DNA of 64,000 nt from Paeniglutamicibacter sulfureus (GCF_030512175.1 NZ_JAULBL010000001.1:434001-498000), one strand, 5' to 3'. Counted from the first letter of the stretch, positions 27,597-36,747 are shown. Notes: a model not told the origin generated them from the sequence alone. Program-made: numbers and translations.

Positions 27597-28841
27597 CTAT
27601 CGGAATTCCGGACCCGAGCCTTGTTTTTCCTCGTCCAGGGCAAGTGCCACGGCCAGTTTTCGCGCAGCGACCAGCTCAACGGCCGCCCCAACAGCCAGCA
27701 CCAGCATCAGGATGGCCAGGGCAGTGAACAGCAGTCCGGCGACGTAGCTGTAGGCGCCGCTGAGCATGGTGTCGTGGTAAAAGAATTCGACGTTCTCCCC
27801 GACCGCGCGCACGTCGCCGGCCACGGTGAGCATGGCACCACCGGTGTGGACTGCCACCGGGGCAAGCGCCGCGAGCATTCCCGCACCTGCCACACCGGCA
27901 ACGAATTTTGCCTTCAGCTTCCGGGCCAGGTCATCGACCCCGAACAGGCTCGGATCCCTGGGCCGCGGGGCCTGGGCCAACGAACGCAGCAACAGCACGG
28001 CAATCACCAGCAGAATTAGTGCCGCGGCAATCATGGGAACCCCAAAAAACCAGCCGTGGATATCGACCGATTGCGGCCCGGGAGTCAGCGGCAGGGCATA
28101 ACCGACCTCGGGGTCGTCTGCGGCAGAGTTTCGCTGGACGACCATCCTGGTGAACCGACCGTAGGCATCCTTGCTCGAGGCCAGCCCCGTGGCCACCAGC
28201 CATCCGCACAGCAACAATGCGGCGGCCGCGGGAATTGCCATGGCCCAGCGCGGCCCGAAGCTCAGGAAACCACGGGGTTGCACGTGCGCCGATGCCGCCG
28301 TGGCGCCCGCAGCCTCGGGGTTCTTCCTCCGGGCGGCCAGCAGGGCCAGCAATCCCAGGGTCATCATCACCGCTACCAACGGCACCAGCAACCCCAGCAA
28401 GAGCGGCCACGCGTCATTGGCCTGCGGCGGGGCGAGGGGCGCTTCACCCAACGCGTCGTAGCATCTTTCCACGTCCGCCTCGGTGGCCCCCGGGCTCGAC
28501 TCCGGCAAACGTTGACATGCCATGAATCCCTGGAAGTGTTCTTCGGTTTCCTCGAAATACGGCGCATGCGCTGCCGTTGCCACCCCGCGGGCCCACACTT
28601 CCATCGCCACGCGGAGCACCAGATAGACGGCAATGCCGGCCGCCAGCGCCCAGCCGGCGGCGGTGCGCCATCCGGCCAGGAGCGTTGCCGCCACACGCCG
28701 GGAGGGAACATCGAGCCGAGAGGTTTCCGCCCGCAGCTTCCCGCGGGTGCGCGGCACCGCGCGGATCAGGACCCAGAGGAGGGCCACCAACAGGATTGTT
28801 GCCGCAACCAGAATAAGAACCGTCGTCGTTGAGAGTTCCAT
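27597..28841 (-). CDS. Multi-pass membrane protein of GntR-linked module 1, unknown function
   Basis: I do not recognise a named family. The 414-residue protein has about seven hydrophobic segments (near 5-27, 58-80, 145-167, 200-220, 272-292, 315-340 and 360-388) and an extracytoplasmic-looking loop with two Cys (residues about 105-125). It is a paralogue of the protein at 35644-36705: GPRWAMAIPAAAALL matches GPAWGIVMPAVLLG, and HGWFFGVPMIAAALI matches PGWYYGLPVLALLLV. Both are linked to a short GntR regulator, so it may act in stress-regulated membrane function; that is inference. A GntR gene precedes it by 124 bases. Confidence 0.75.
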   Translation of the reverse strand: MELSTTTVLILVAATILLVALLWVLIRAVPRTRGKLRAETSRLDVPSRRVAATLLAGWRTAAGWALAAGIAVYLVLRVAMEVWARGVATAAHAPYFEETEEHFQGFMACQRLPESSPGATEADVERCYDALGEAPLAPPQANDAWPLLLGLLVPLVAVMMTLGLLALLAARRKNPEAAGATAASAHVQPRGFLSFGPRWAMAIPAAAALLLCGWLVATGLASSKDAYGRFTRMVVQRNSAADDPEVGYALPLTPGPQSVDIHGWFFGVPMIAAALILLVIAVLLLRSLAQAPRPRDPSLFGVDDLARKLKAKFVAGVAGAGMLAALAPVAVHTGGAMLTVAGDVRAVGENVEFFYHDTMLSGAYSYVAGLLFTALAILMLVLAVGAAVELVAARKLAVALALDEEKQGSGPEFR

Positions 28842-28900
28842 CGTTCATCCGACCTTCCGCAGGGACCCTCAGGGGTCCGTCATCCGCAGCCTTCGACGCT

Positions 28901-28918
28901 GTGTCGATGTCCCGACAC
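28901..28918. promoter_or_regulatory. Operator-like inverted repeat inside module 1
   Basis: GTGTCG-N6-CGACAC lies between the gntR gene and the membrane gene. It has the same 6-base spacer and a similar core to the module operators (GTGTCA-N6-TGACAC), so it may be a weaker internal site for the same regulator, or simply an mRNA hairpin. Confidence 0.35.
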
Positions 28919-28965
28919 CTGGCGTGCGGACGCCGGCAGGTGGTGGCGGAGATGATGCGAAATCC

Positions 28966-29400
28966 TCAATTGGCCGTGCGATCCCACCCCACGGCCAGCA
29001 ATCCCTGGGCCTGCTCGAGGCTCAGGCCCGCGGTTCGGGCAGCCCGGGCAAAGACCTGTGCCTCGGCGAGTGCCGGTTCGGCCAGGCCCCGGCCCGGATT
29101 GACCCGGGTTCCGGCGGCCCGGCCGGTGCGGACCAACCCCGCTGATTCCAATTCCTTGTAGGCCTTGGCCACCGTGCCGGCGGCCAAACGCAGGTCCCCC
29201 GCGAGCTGGCGCACGGTGGGCAGCTTCGCGTTGGCAGGCAGCACACCACTTTGAATCAATGCGGTGAGTTGGCTGCGGACTTGTTCGGCCGGCCCCGTGG
29301 GGCTGGCCGGGTCGACGGCAACTGTGCCGATATCCAGTTGACCCGCCGACGGCAAAATCGCGGGTTCGAGGGAACCACGGCCTTCATGTGCAATCGCCAT
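28966..29400 (-). CDS. GntR family regulator, YtrA type (module 1)
   Basis: A short GntR regulator of 144 residues with one winged helix and no large effector domain. The core is GPAEQVRSQLTALIQSGVLP, KLPTVRQLAGDLRLAAGTVA and KAYKELESAGLVRTG, followed by a helical dimerisation tail. YtrA-type members usually repress their own operon, commonly one coding for a membrane transporter. I start at MAIAHEGRG; a start 63 bases upstream would put coding sequence into the operator. Two inverted repeats lie 55-115 bases upstream. It is a paralogue of the regulator at 35297-35647. Confidence 0.88.
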   Translation of the reverse strand: MAIAHEGRGSLEPAILPSAGQLDIGTVAVDPASPTGPAEQVRSQLTALIQSGVLPANAKLPTVRQLAGDLRLAAGTVAKAYKELESAGLVRTGRAAGTRVNPGRGLAEPALAEAQVFARAARTAGLSLEQAQGLLAVGWDRTAN

Positions 29401-29455
29401 GTCTGTTCCCCACCTTTCACCCCAAGCATCCGGGACGGGCAACTCCCCGTCCACT

Positions 29456-29515
29456 TGTACCACTGGGACAATACAACAGGGGGGCTGCGTCTTGTGTCAA
29501 GGTCCTGACACAAGA
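29456..29515 (-). promoter_or_regulatory. Double operator and promoter of module 1
   Basis: Two 22-bp inverted repeats of 8-6-8 form occur: TTGTACCA-N6-CAATACAA (29456-29477) and the perfect TTGTGTCA-N6-TGACACAA (29493-29514). Their centres are 37 bp apart. On the minus strand TTGACA (29501-29496), an 18-base spacer and TTGTAT (29477-29472) form a promoter whose two hexamers lie inside the two repeats. A bound GntR dimer at each site would block RNA polymerase. Confidence 0.78.
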
Positions 29516-29543
29516 TGCAACCAAACTTCTCCCGAACGTGACA

Positions 29544-29590
29544 ATGGCGCCGGATGCTCCCCCCCCTCAAGGGGATGCATCCGACGCCAT
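29544..29590 (-). terminator. Hairpin after the GNAT gene
   Basis: ATGGCG(C)CGGATGC pairs with GCATCCG(A)CGCCAT around an inner CCCCT/AGGGG hairpin. It lies 20 bases past the GNAT stop and before the module 1 operators, so it should separate the glyS-GNAT transcript from module 1. Confidence 0.6.
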
Positions 29591-29609
29591 CGACGTTGCT
29601 GCGGTGAAG

Positions 29610-30527
29610 CTACCCGGTCGCCACGATGTGCGTGGTTGCGGTGACCGTTGCATGGTCGGCGCGAACCAGTGCGTCAACCAGCGAGGAGAGCACCACCATC
29701 GAACCGTCAACCTCCAGCTTCACCGGATACTGGTGCGCCAGCATGGCGAGCATCCCGCGGATCGGCTCCGCGGACTCGTCCAGGCCCAGCTCCGGGTTCC
29801 AGCCCAGCAACACGTCCGCGGGCGCATCGGCGCGCGCCGGGGTGTAGCTGATGGCAAAGGTGAGGATTTTCCCGCCCTTGGCCTTGGGCTTGTCGCGGAA
29901 CACGATCACGCCCTGGGCGCCGGTCGCGTCGTCCAACAGCATCTTCTGCGCACTGCCCAGCGTCATATTTGCCGGGTCCCAGTGATGGGTCGCGTTGTAG
30001 AACTTGACGACGAGCTGGGTCAGCTCGACGCTGCCGGTGGCGATGTCGTCCAGGGTCAGCCCGTCGTCCTCGAACAACGGCAGCTTCAATCCGCCGGGCT
30101 CGACGACCACGTCGCGGGCGACCTGGATTTCCTTCATGCCCAGCGACGCGCAGAACCCGGCCGCAGCCACCGCGTCGGTCCCGGCGGTCCGGGTGTAGCG
30201 GGCCTTGAGCTCGGCCGGGTGCCCCGGCGGCAGCAGGGCGCGCAAGCGCGCCACCAGCTCGGTGCCCACCCCGGTGCGCCGGTGTTCGCGCGCCACCTCG
30301 ACGTAGAGCCACAGGCGCGTCGGGTGCAGCGTCGAGGCGAAGACCACGCCCGCCGCGACCGCGATCCCCTCGTCGGTGGCCACCAGCGCCCGGCTGAAGG
30401 GCGCGTTCGAATCTTTCCGGAACATGGTCCGGTCCTGGTGGGCATGCGGGGATGCCGGGTCGCCGAAGATCTCCAGCAGCGCCAGGTCGTCCCCGTCACG
30501 CCAAGGCCGGAATTGGAGTGTCGACAT
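29610..30527 (-). CDS. GNAT family N-acetyltransferase
   Basis: The 305-residue protein starts with an acetyl-CoA-dependent GNAT domain. The motif A pyrophosphate loop is in EVAREHRRTGVGTELVARL (about 79-97), and residues 1-70 carry the beginning of the fold (FRPWRDGDDLALLEIFGDP). The C-terminal half (about 150-305) may be a second degenerate GNAT copy. The substrate is unknown. It begins 4 bases after the glyS stop, so it is expressed with glyS. Confidence 0.83.
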   Translation of the reverse strand: MSTLQFRPWRDGDDLALLEIFGDPASPHAHQDRTMFRKDSNAPFSRALVATDEGIAVAAGVVFASTLHPTRLWLYVEVAREHRRTGVGTELVARLRALLPPGHPAELKARYTRTAGTDAVAAAGFCASLGMKEIQVARDVVVEPGGLKLPLFEDDGLTLDDIATGSVELTQLVVKFYNATHHWDPANMTLGSAQKMLLDDATGAQGVIVFRDKPKAKGGKILTFAISYTPARADAPADVLLGWNPELGLDESAEPIRGMLAMLAHQYPVKLEVDGSMVVLSSLVDALVRADHATVTATTHIVATG

Positions 30528-30531
30528 GGTC

Positions 30532-31917
30532 CTAGGCTCCGTTGAGGCGCTCGGACAGGTAGGTGCGCACCTTGTCCAGGGCGACGCGTTCCTGGGTCAT
30601 GGTGTCGCGGTCGCGGATGGTCACGGCCTGGTCCTCGAGGGTGTCGAAGTCCACGGTGATGCAGAACGGGGTGCCGATCTCATCCTGGCGGCGGTAGCGG
30701 CGGCCAATGGCACCCGCGTCGTCGAAGTCGATGTTCCAGGTCTTGCGCAGCTCGGCGGCCAGCGCCTTGGCCTTCGGGGACAGGTCCTCGTTGCGCGAGA
30801 GCGGCAGGACGGCGGCCTTGACCGGGGCCAGGCGCGGGTCGAGCTTGAGCACGGTGCGCTTGTCCACCCCGCCCTTGGCGTTCGGGGCCTCGTCCTCGAC
30901 GTAGGCGTCGACCAGGAAGGCCATCATCGAACGGGTCAGGCCGAAGGACGGCTCGATCACGTACGGGGTGTAGCGTTCGCCGGTGGCTTGGTTGAAGTAG
31001 CTCAGCTCGGTGCCCGAGCCCTTGGAGTGGCTGGTCAGGTCGTAATCGGTGCGGTTGGCGACACCCATGAGCTCGCCCCATTCCGAACCCTGGAAGCCGA
31101 AGCGGTACTCGAAGTCGATGGTGCCGGCCGAGTAGTGGGCGCGCTCGTCCTCGGGGACGTCGAAGCGGCGCAGGTTCTCCTCGTTGATGCCCAAATCCAG
31201 GAACCAGGCCCAGCAGTCCTCGACCCACTTGTCGAAGAAGGCCGGAGCGTCCTCGGGTGCGGTGAAGAACTCGATTTCCATCTGCTCGAACTCGCGGGTG
31301 CGGAAGATGAAGTTTCCGGGCGTGATCTCGTTGCGGAAGGCCTTGCCGATCTGGCCGATGCCAAACGGCGGCTTCTTGCGGGAAGCGGTGAGCACGTTGT
31401 TGAAGTTCACGAAGATGCCCTGAGCGGTTTCCGGGCGCATAAAGTGCATGCCGGCGGCCGAGTCGACCGGGCCCAGGAACGTCTTGACCAGGCCGGAGAA
31501 GAGCTGGGGTTCGGTGAACTGGCCCTTGGTGCCGCAATCGGGGCAGGCGATTTCGCTCATGCCGTCGACCGGCTGGCGCTTCTTCTTGGCCACGAAGGCC
31601 TCGATGAGGTGGTCCTCACGGTGGCGCTTGTGGCAGGAGGTGCACTCGACCAGCGGGTCGGTGAAGGTGGCGACGTGGCCGGAGGCTTCCCAGACGGCCT
31701 TGGGCAGGATGATGGAGGAATCCAAGCCCACCATGTCCTCGCGCCCGCGCACAAAGGTCTGCCACCATTCGCGCTTGATGTTTTCCTTCAGTTCGGTGCC
31801 CAGGGGTCCGTAGTCCCATGCGGAGCGGGATCCGCCGTAGATTTCACCGGCCTGGAAGACGAAGCCGCGCCGTTTGGCGAGGGAGATGACTTGATCGAGC
31901 TTGGACTGAGGCGCCAT
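30532..31917 (-). CDS. glyS: Glycine--tRNA ligase (dimeric, bacterial/archaeal type)
   Basis: This class II synthetase charges tRNA-Gly. At 461 residues it is the alpha2 form. Class II marks are [18 protein letters not shown] (motif 1 region), [14 protein letters not shown] (motif 2) and [17 protein letters not shown] (motif 3). A zinc-type cluster [12 protein letters not shown] with CPDCGTKGQ is visible near 95-145. The C-terminal anticodon-binding domain begins near [11 protein letters not shown]. Confidence 0.97.
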   Translation of the reverse strand: MAPQSKLDQVISLAKRRGFVFQAGEIYGGSRSAWDYGPLGTELKENIKREWWQTFVRGREDMVGLDSSIILPKAVWEASGHVATFTDPLVECTSCHKRHREDHLIEAFVAKKKRQPVDGMSEIACPDCGTKGQFTEPQLFSGLVKTFLGPVDSAAGMHFMRPETAQGIFVNFNNVLTASRKKPPFGIGQIGKAFRNEITPGNFIFRTREFEQMEIEFFTAPEDAPAFFDKWVEDCWAWFLDLGINEENLRRFDVPEDERAHYSAGTIDFEYRFGFQGSEWGELMGVANRTDYDLTSHSKGSGTELSYFNQATGERYTPYVIEPSFGLTRSMMAFLVDAYVEDEAPNAKGGVDKRTVLKLDPRLAPVKAAVLPLSRNEDLSPKAKALAAELRKTWNIDFDDAGAIGRRYRRQDEIGTPFCITVDFDTLEDQAVTIRDRDTMTQERVALDKVRTYLSERLNGA

Positions 31918-32155
31918 AACAACTCCAATGGTTCACGAGGCCGCTGGTTGCGGTCCGTTGGGCGAAAACATACTCGCCCAGCCTAACGTGTTTGGGTTGT
32001 GAAGTTCGAGCGTCCCGGTGGCCGACGGTCAATGATGCGGGCCACCCCCGCACTCCCGCACCGGATGAGGTCCGGGACCCTTTCGGCCGCGGGGTGCACA
32101 TAGCGAATCACCGGCTGCGGCTTCCGGGTGCAGGGTCTCCGTCGGCGGGGACGGA
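31918..32155. other. Intergenic region upstream of glyS
   Basis: About 240 bases without a gene between glyS and the AhpD-like gene, both on the minus strand. It must hold the glyS promoter. A 6-bp hairpin (GGGCGA with TCGCCC) lies near 31961-31979. I see no T-box. Confidence 0.4.
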
Positions 32156-32749
32156 TCAGTCGGCGACGGCAGGGAGGGCCTCGAGCGGGTCCAGCAGGGC
32201 GCCGCGCATTTCCTTGCTGAGTGTCGGCGGCACGTCGACGTCCACGTCCAGGGCCTGCAGGATCCGGCTGAGGTAGTTCCGGGCCGCCGCCGCCAGCGTG
32301 ATGTCAACGATTTCCCGGTCGGAGAAGCCGAGATCGCGCAGTCGCCGGCTATCGGCCTCCCCCATGGCGGCCGAATCGGTACTCAGCTTCACGGCGAAGT
32401 CCATCATGGCGACCTCGGCGTCCTCCAGGCCCGCGGTGCGGTAGTCCCTGGCGATGCGCAGCAGTTCCTGCTCATCGAAGCACTTCAGTGACTTGTTTCC
32501 GTGGGCCAGACGGCAATGCCGGGACCCGATGCCCAGCGCCGCGGCCAGGGTCACCAGTTCGTAGCGGCGCATGCCCATGGATTTCGCGATCGACCCCTGC
32601 AGGGCTTTCCATGCCTCGAAGGCCTCGGGATTAATGGCCAGGACCTTGGTGTGGCTCGGGACGTACCCCAGGGCGGAGCGGTCGGCGGCATACGCGGCGG
32701 CGACGGCGCCCTGCGCCTCGTCCTCGCCGGCGGTGTGAAGAATACTCAT
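32156..32749 (-). CDS. AhpD/carboxymuconolactone decarboxylase-like protein
   Basis: A 197-residue all-helical protein resembling the peroxidase-related AhpD-like family. The redox motif in this family is usually CxxCxxAH; here the segment reads SRHCRLAHGNK, so the first Cys is Ser and only the second Cys and the His remain. The C-terminal region shows MDFAVKLSTDSAAM and LGFSDREIVDITLAAAARN. Activity as a peroxidase is doubtful; a one-Cys role is possible. The start has GGGAGG 9 bases upstream. Confidence 0.8.
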   Translation of the reverse strand: MSILHTAGEDEAQGAVAAAYAADRSALGYVPSHTKVLAINPEAFEAWKALQGSIAKSMGMRRYELVTLAAALGIGSRHCRLAHGNKSLKCFDEQELLRIARDYRTAGLEDAEVAMMDFAVKLSTDSAAMGEADSRRLRDLGFSDREIVDITLAAAARNYLSRILQALDVDVDVPPTLSKEMRGALLDPLEALPAVAD

Positions 32750-32926
32750 GGCGTGGCGCCTCCCGGTTCCCAACGACAGGAATTCGGCCGCGCTTCCATG
32801 CCCGTTCCGTTTTCCCTGTTGGCGCGATCCTAGGACAGTCTGGCCCGCAGGCACATGGGGCCGATGCCCCAAGTTTCCGGGCATCCCCTGTCGGGTCCCT
32901 CGCCGCCAGGGTGACGGCGGGTGCGG

Positions 32927-33916
32927 TTATTTCCGCGCCCGGAGCATTCTGCCAAAGGGGATCGAGGCCAGCGCGACGGCTACAAGCGTCAACAGCGTCC
33001 CGGCGATCGTCGCGCCGTTGATCACGGCTCCGGGCGCGGGAACGAGAACGTCGATGAGCAGCGATCCCACGAGTTGGCCGCAGATCATGCCCAGTCCGGT
33101 CAGCAGCACGCCCAGGTGCCTGACAAGAAACGCCGACAGCCCGATGAACAGGCATCCCAGCGGGCCACCCAGGTAGTACCACCACTGGGCGGGCAGGGAC
33201 TCCGGAAGCCCGACCAGCGGCAGGCGCACCAGCAGCAGGAGCGCAAGCATGGCCCCGCCGACGAAGAAGTTCACCAGCGTTGCCGCCACCGGTGTCCCGT
33301 AGGCCTGCGCCTGGACGCCATTGGCCGCGGACTGGAACCCCATGAGGAAGCCGACCACCAGCGGTATGGCCATCGGCAGCAGCAAGGCGGCAATGGACGC
33401 GGCCGACCCCATCCTGGGGCTCACGGCCCAGACGACTCCGACAATGGTCAATCCGGCGCCGAGCGCGCGGAGCGTGCTGATGCGCCGCCGCCCGCCGGGT
33501 CCGAAGCCAATGCCGTCAACCAGCAACGAACCCATGGTCTGGCCCGTGACAATGGAGACGGTGAACAGGGCGACGCCCAGCAGCGGCACCGTCAACGTCT
33601 GGGAGATCACCACGAACGCGCCGACACAGCCCGCGGCCAGGTACCAGAGGGGGAAGCGCTTCTCGCGCAGGGCGCGCGGGATCGCCATGGCCCCGGCGCG
33701 GGCACCGGGCAATAGCAGCGAAGCGATGGCCAGCACGATCAGTCCGGTGGTGAAGCTGACCAGCGAGGCGGCCACCGGATCCCCCAGCCGGAGTCCCAGG
33801 GCGCCGTTGATGCGGCTCTGGATTGGCATCGCCAACCCGGCCACCACGGCGGTCGCCACATAGAGCGGCGCCAGGGAGCGTTCCTTGCGCGGTGCGTGAG
33901 CCGGGGATGAAATCAT
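32927..33916 (-). CDS. YdcZ-type DMT family transporter, copy A
   Basis: The 329-residue membrane protein has ten hydrophobic helices in two homologous halves; each half carries the DMT_YdcZ (DUF606) pattern with MPIQSRINGALG in the first and GFQSAANGVQAQAYGTPVA in the second, plus repeated G(Q)xxGSLLxD (GQTMGSLLVDGIG and GQLVGSLLIDVLV). Function is presumed export or import of small molecules. The ATG overlaps the stop of copy B by four bases (ATGA). Confidence 0.87.
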   Translation of the reverse strand: MISSPAHAPRKERSLAPLYVATAVVAGLAMPIQSRINGALGLRLGDPVAASLVSFTTGLIVLAIASLLLPGARAGAMAIPRALREKRFPLWYLAAGCVGAFVVISQTLTVPLLGVALFTVSIVTGQTMGSLLVDGIGFGPGGRRRISTLRALGAGLTIVGVVWAVSPRMGSAASIAALLLPMAIPLVVGFLMGFQSAANGVQAQAYGTPVAATLVNFFVGGAMLALLLLVRLPLVGLPESLPAQWWYYLGGPLGCLFIGLSAFLVRHLGVLLTGLGMICGQLVGSLLIDVLVPAPGAVINGATIAGTLLTLVAVALASIPFGRMLRARK

Positions 33917-34893
33917 GATGACTTCCGTGCCTTCCAGCGTGGTCGCCCGTTGGGTTGCCACGAGGCCACCAGGACCGCCAGCAGCGTGACAAGGGTTCCG
34001 ACGATTTCGTTGGCGCCAACCAATTCGGGCGATATGACTAGGTCCATGACGAGGGAACCGACCAATTGCCCCGTCACCAGCCCCATGCCCAAAAGCAGGG
34101 CACCGAGCCGGGGAACCAGGGTGACACCCGTGACAACGAAGAGGATGCCCAGCGGCCCGGCAAAGTACATCCACCACAGCGGCGCGTGGGAGAATCCGAA
34201 GGATTCAATCCGCAGCACGGCCGCGAGTGCCATGGCCACCAGCAACCCGGCAGCGGCTGCCAAGTAGTTGACTGCCGTCGCGGTGGTGGTGGAGCCATAG
34301 GCCTTCCCGGCACGGCCGTTCATGGATTGCTGGAAGCTGACCAAGAGTCCTGCCCCCGCAGCTACGGCCAGGGCAATAAGAGCCTGGGGCGATTCGGCAG
34401 CCTGCGCTCCCGTACCCCAGGCGGCAATCACCGCGCCAATGACCAAGAGCCCCGCGCCAAGGAGTCGGATGCGGGTCACCGGCTGCTTCCCGGCCGGGCT
34501 GAACCCGATCATGTCGATGACGATGCTCGACAGTGTCCTGGCTCCGACAACCGCGACGGCGAAGAGGGCCAAGCCGATGCTGCCCACGCTCATGGCCTGG
34601 GCAACCATGTAATACGAGCCGACCAGTCCGGCCAGCAGGAACCACCTCGGGATGGTGCGGTCGCGCCACACGGAACCGAATTTCCTCCACCCCGCACGGG
34701 CCCCGGGAATCGCCACGCTCGCCACCAAGAGACAGGCCAGGGATGTGAGCGCGCTGAGAAGAGCCGCTGAAAGGTACCCGCCGAGGTACCCTGCGCCCTC
34801 GGAAGTGATCAAGGCCTGCAGGGGCATCAGCATCCCGGCCGACGCGGCCAGCGCCAAGGGGACTGCATGTGCTTGCGATTCGGGGCGTGCCAC
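33913..34893 (-). CDS. YdcZ-type DMT family transporter, copy B
   Basis: A paralogue of copy A (326 residues, ten helices) with MLMPLQALITSEGAGYLGG, FQQSMNGRAGKAYGSTTT and GQLVGSLVMDLVISPEL. Arrangement as a tandem overlapping pair suggests the two chains form a heterodimeric transporter, as known for some paired small transporters; this is inference. No regulator or enzyme clearly belongs to the pair. Confidence 0.87.
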   Translation of the reverse strand: MARPESQAHAVPLALAASAGMLMPLQALITSEGAGYLGGYLSAALLSALTSLACLLVASVAIPGARAGWRKFGSVWRDRTIPRWFLLAGLVGSYYMVAQAMSVGSIGLALFAVAVVGARTLSSIVIDMIGFSPAGKQPVTRIRLLGAGLLVIGAVIAAWGTGAQAAESPQALIALAVAAGAGLLVSFQQSMNGRAGKAYGSTTTATAVNYLAAAAGLLVAMALAAVLRIESFGFSHAPLWWMYFAGPLGILFVVTGVTLVPRLGALLLGMGLVTGQLVGSLVMDLVISPELVGANEIVGTLVTLLAVLVASWQPNGRPRWKARKSS

Positions 34894-35037
34894 TGATCTC
34901 CTTGGGGACGGGTTTCCTACTAGTGCAACCTACTGCGAAGCCCCCAAGACAGCGCCATTATGTCGCCAACACCACAAAACCCGCCTGGCATCCTCTCCTC
35001 GTGCATATGCGGTCGAACGATGCGCCATGATGGATAC

Positions 35038-35265
35038 ATGGCAAATTCCGAAACATTCCCCATCCAAATCCGCGACGAGTCGATTCGACTGGGTCAACTG
35101 CTGAAACTGGCATCGTTGGCCGACGACGGATTCCACGCCAAGCAGCTGATCGAGGATGGCTTGGTGAAGGTCAACGGCGAAATTGAGACGCGCCGCGGCG
35201 CCCAGATCCGCAATGGCGACACCGTAACCGTCAACGGCGAGTCCGTCCGCGTGGAGTCCGCCTAG
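35038..35265 (+). CDS. Small S4-domain RNA-binding protein
   Basis: A 75-residue protein that is essentially a single S4 domain of the YbcJ/RlbA type: ESIRLGQLLKLASLADDG, HAKQLIEDGLVKVNG and ETRRGAQIRNGDTVTVNGE. S4 domains bind structured RNA, often rRNA or tRNA. The ATG is chosen because the fold begins there. It lies in the gap between transporter copy B and the second GntR gene, on the opposite strand to both. Confidence 0.9.
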   Translation: MANSETFPIQIRDESIRLGQLLKLASLADDGFHAKQLIEDGLVKVNGEIETRRGAQIRNGDTVTVNGESVRVESA

Positions 35266-35296
35266 CAATAGTCCGCCCTCCCGGGGGCGACCGGAA

Positions 35297-35647
35297 TCAT
35301 GCGTTCCAGGTAACCGCCACGATTCCCAGCACATCATCCAAACTCATGCCCGCATTGCGCGCGGCTGCCACAAGACGCCGAACTTCCCTCAAGGCCGGTG
35401 CATCGAGCAGCTGGCCGGGATTCACGCGAGTACCGTTGGCGCGTCCAGTGCGCACCAGTCCTGCAGCCTCCAGTTCCTTGTAGGCCTTGGCCACGGTTCC
35501 GGCGGCAACCCGCAGGTCGCCGGCCAACTGGCGCACCGAGGGCAACCGTTCGTCCGCATCCAGCTCCCCCGACTGGATCAGTGCCGCTATTTGCGCACGG
35601 ACCTGTTCGGCGGGTCCGCTGGGATGCGACGCGTCCAGGGTGATCAT
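35297..35647 (-). CDS. GntR family regulator, YtrA type (module 2)
   Basis: A 116-residue GntR regulator with GPAEQVRAQIAALIQSGEL, RLPSVRQLAGDLRVAAGTVA, KAYKELEAAGLVRTGRANG and a short helical tail. It is very close to the regulator at 28966-29400, which argues for recent duplication or shared targets. Its ATG overlaps the stop of the membrane gene (ATGA), so it is second in this operon, whereas in module 1 the regulator comes first. Confidence 0.9.
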   Translation of the reverse strand: MITLDASHPSGPAEQVRAQIAALIQSGELDADERLPSVRQLAGDLRVAAGTVAKAYKELEAAGLVRTGRANGTRVNPGQLLDAPALREVRRLVAAARNAGMSLDDVLGIVAVTWNA

Positions 35648-36705
35648 GCAATGGCCCCGGCCGTCGCGGGGAACCGCAGCGGGCGCACAGTAGCCCCCAC
35701 CCACCCCAGCAACCGCACCAGCAGGACGGCGCCAACAATCAGCAGCAACAACGCGACCACAGCCATGGCCAGCGCCAGCGCGCTCAACAATGGATCCGCA
35801 GTCATGCCGGGCACGCGGCCTTCGTCGAGGACCTGGCCCACGATGTAGGGCGCGTTCATTCCGGATCCGTGCAGGGCCGAGGCCGCGAACAGCAGCAAGG
35901 GCGCGACCTGGAAGCAGAGCATCGCGCTGAAGCCCGTGCTGATGACGTAGCCGACATTGGTCCGCACCGCATCGTCGAAGGCACGCAGTCGCAGCCCGCG
36001 CATCCGCGGGCGACGGGCATTGGAACTCAGTGCCCACAGGCCCAGCCCGGCTCCCACCAACAGCAGCGCCAGCACCGGGAGTCCGTAGTACCACCCCGGA
36101 AAGGGCCCAATGGATCCGGCTCCCAGCTGGACTTGGGTCACGACCATGTCTTGGTCAAGTTCCACGCCGCCGGCTGATACATACGGGAGGTTGCGGAAGC
36201 GCCCCCGCTCGTCCGGTCCCGACAGGATGCCTGCAAGGATGAGACCCGCGGCCGATGCCCCGAGCAGCACAGCCGGCATCACGATCCCCCATGCCGGGCC
36301 GAACATTCCAGTCGAGCGCGGCGTCAGTTCGGCGCTGGTGTGCAGCGACGATTCCGGGGAGATGTCCGAGAACTCGTGCGGGAGGCGCCAGGCCACGAAG
36401 ACCAAGGAGGCCAGGATCCACATGCATGCGGGGGCGGCGGCAAGGGGCAGCCCGGCCGCACCAGGGTATTCCGCGTGAAGGACCAACGCCGCGGCGCCGC
36501 CCAAGGCCATCACCGCCAGTGCCGCGACGGTGCGTGCCCGCAGGCTCCGCAGCACCCTGCCTGCGTTGGCCCGCTCGACGAAGGTGCCGGCGGCGGCAAG
36601 CGACAGCAAGTCGGAGCGTTTCTGGGTGACGATGTTTCGTCTGACCAGCAGGACGATGCCGACCGAGAAGCCAAGGAGCAGCAGTAGGGCGAATCCGTTG
36701 ACCAT
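35644..36705 (-). CDS. Multi-pass membrane protein of GntR-linked module 2, unknown function
   Basis: No family name is recognised. The 353-residue protein has about seven hydrophobic segments and is a paralogue of the protein at 27597-28841, sharing the GPxW..xMP helix, the GRF motif after the fourth helix (DERGRFRNLPYVS against DAYGRFTRM), and PGWYYGLPVLALLL. It lacks the large two-Cys loop of module 1. The start is ATG preceded by GGGAG, 43 bases downstream of an inverted-repeat operator. The regulator gene is translationally coupled behind it. Confidence 0.76.
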   Translation of the reverse strand: MVNGFALLLLLGFSVGIVLLVRRNIVTQKRSDLLSLAAAGTFVERANAGRVLRSLRARTVAALAVMALGGAAALVLHAEYPGAAGLPLAAAPACMWILASLVFVAWRLPHEFSDISPESSLHTSAELTPRSTGMFGPAWGIVMPAVLLGASAAGLILAGILSGPDERGRFRNLPYVSAGGVELDQDMVVTQVQLGAGSIGPFPGWYYGLPVLALLLVGAGLGLWALSSNARRPRMRGLRLRAFDDAVRTNVGYVISTGFSAMLCFQVAPLLLFAASALHGSGMNAPYIVGQVLDEGRVPGMTADPLLSALALAMAVVALLLLIVGAVLLVRLLGWVGATVRPLRFPATAGAIA

Positions 36706-36747
36706 GGTGGCTCCCGTTGTTGGACCGGGAGCCAAACAGCCACCCGC

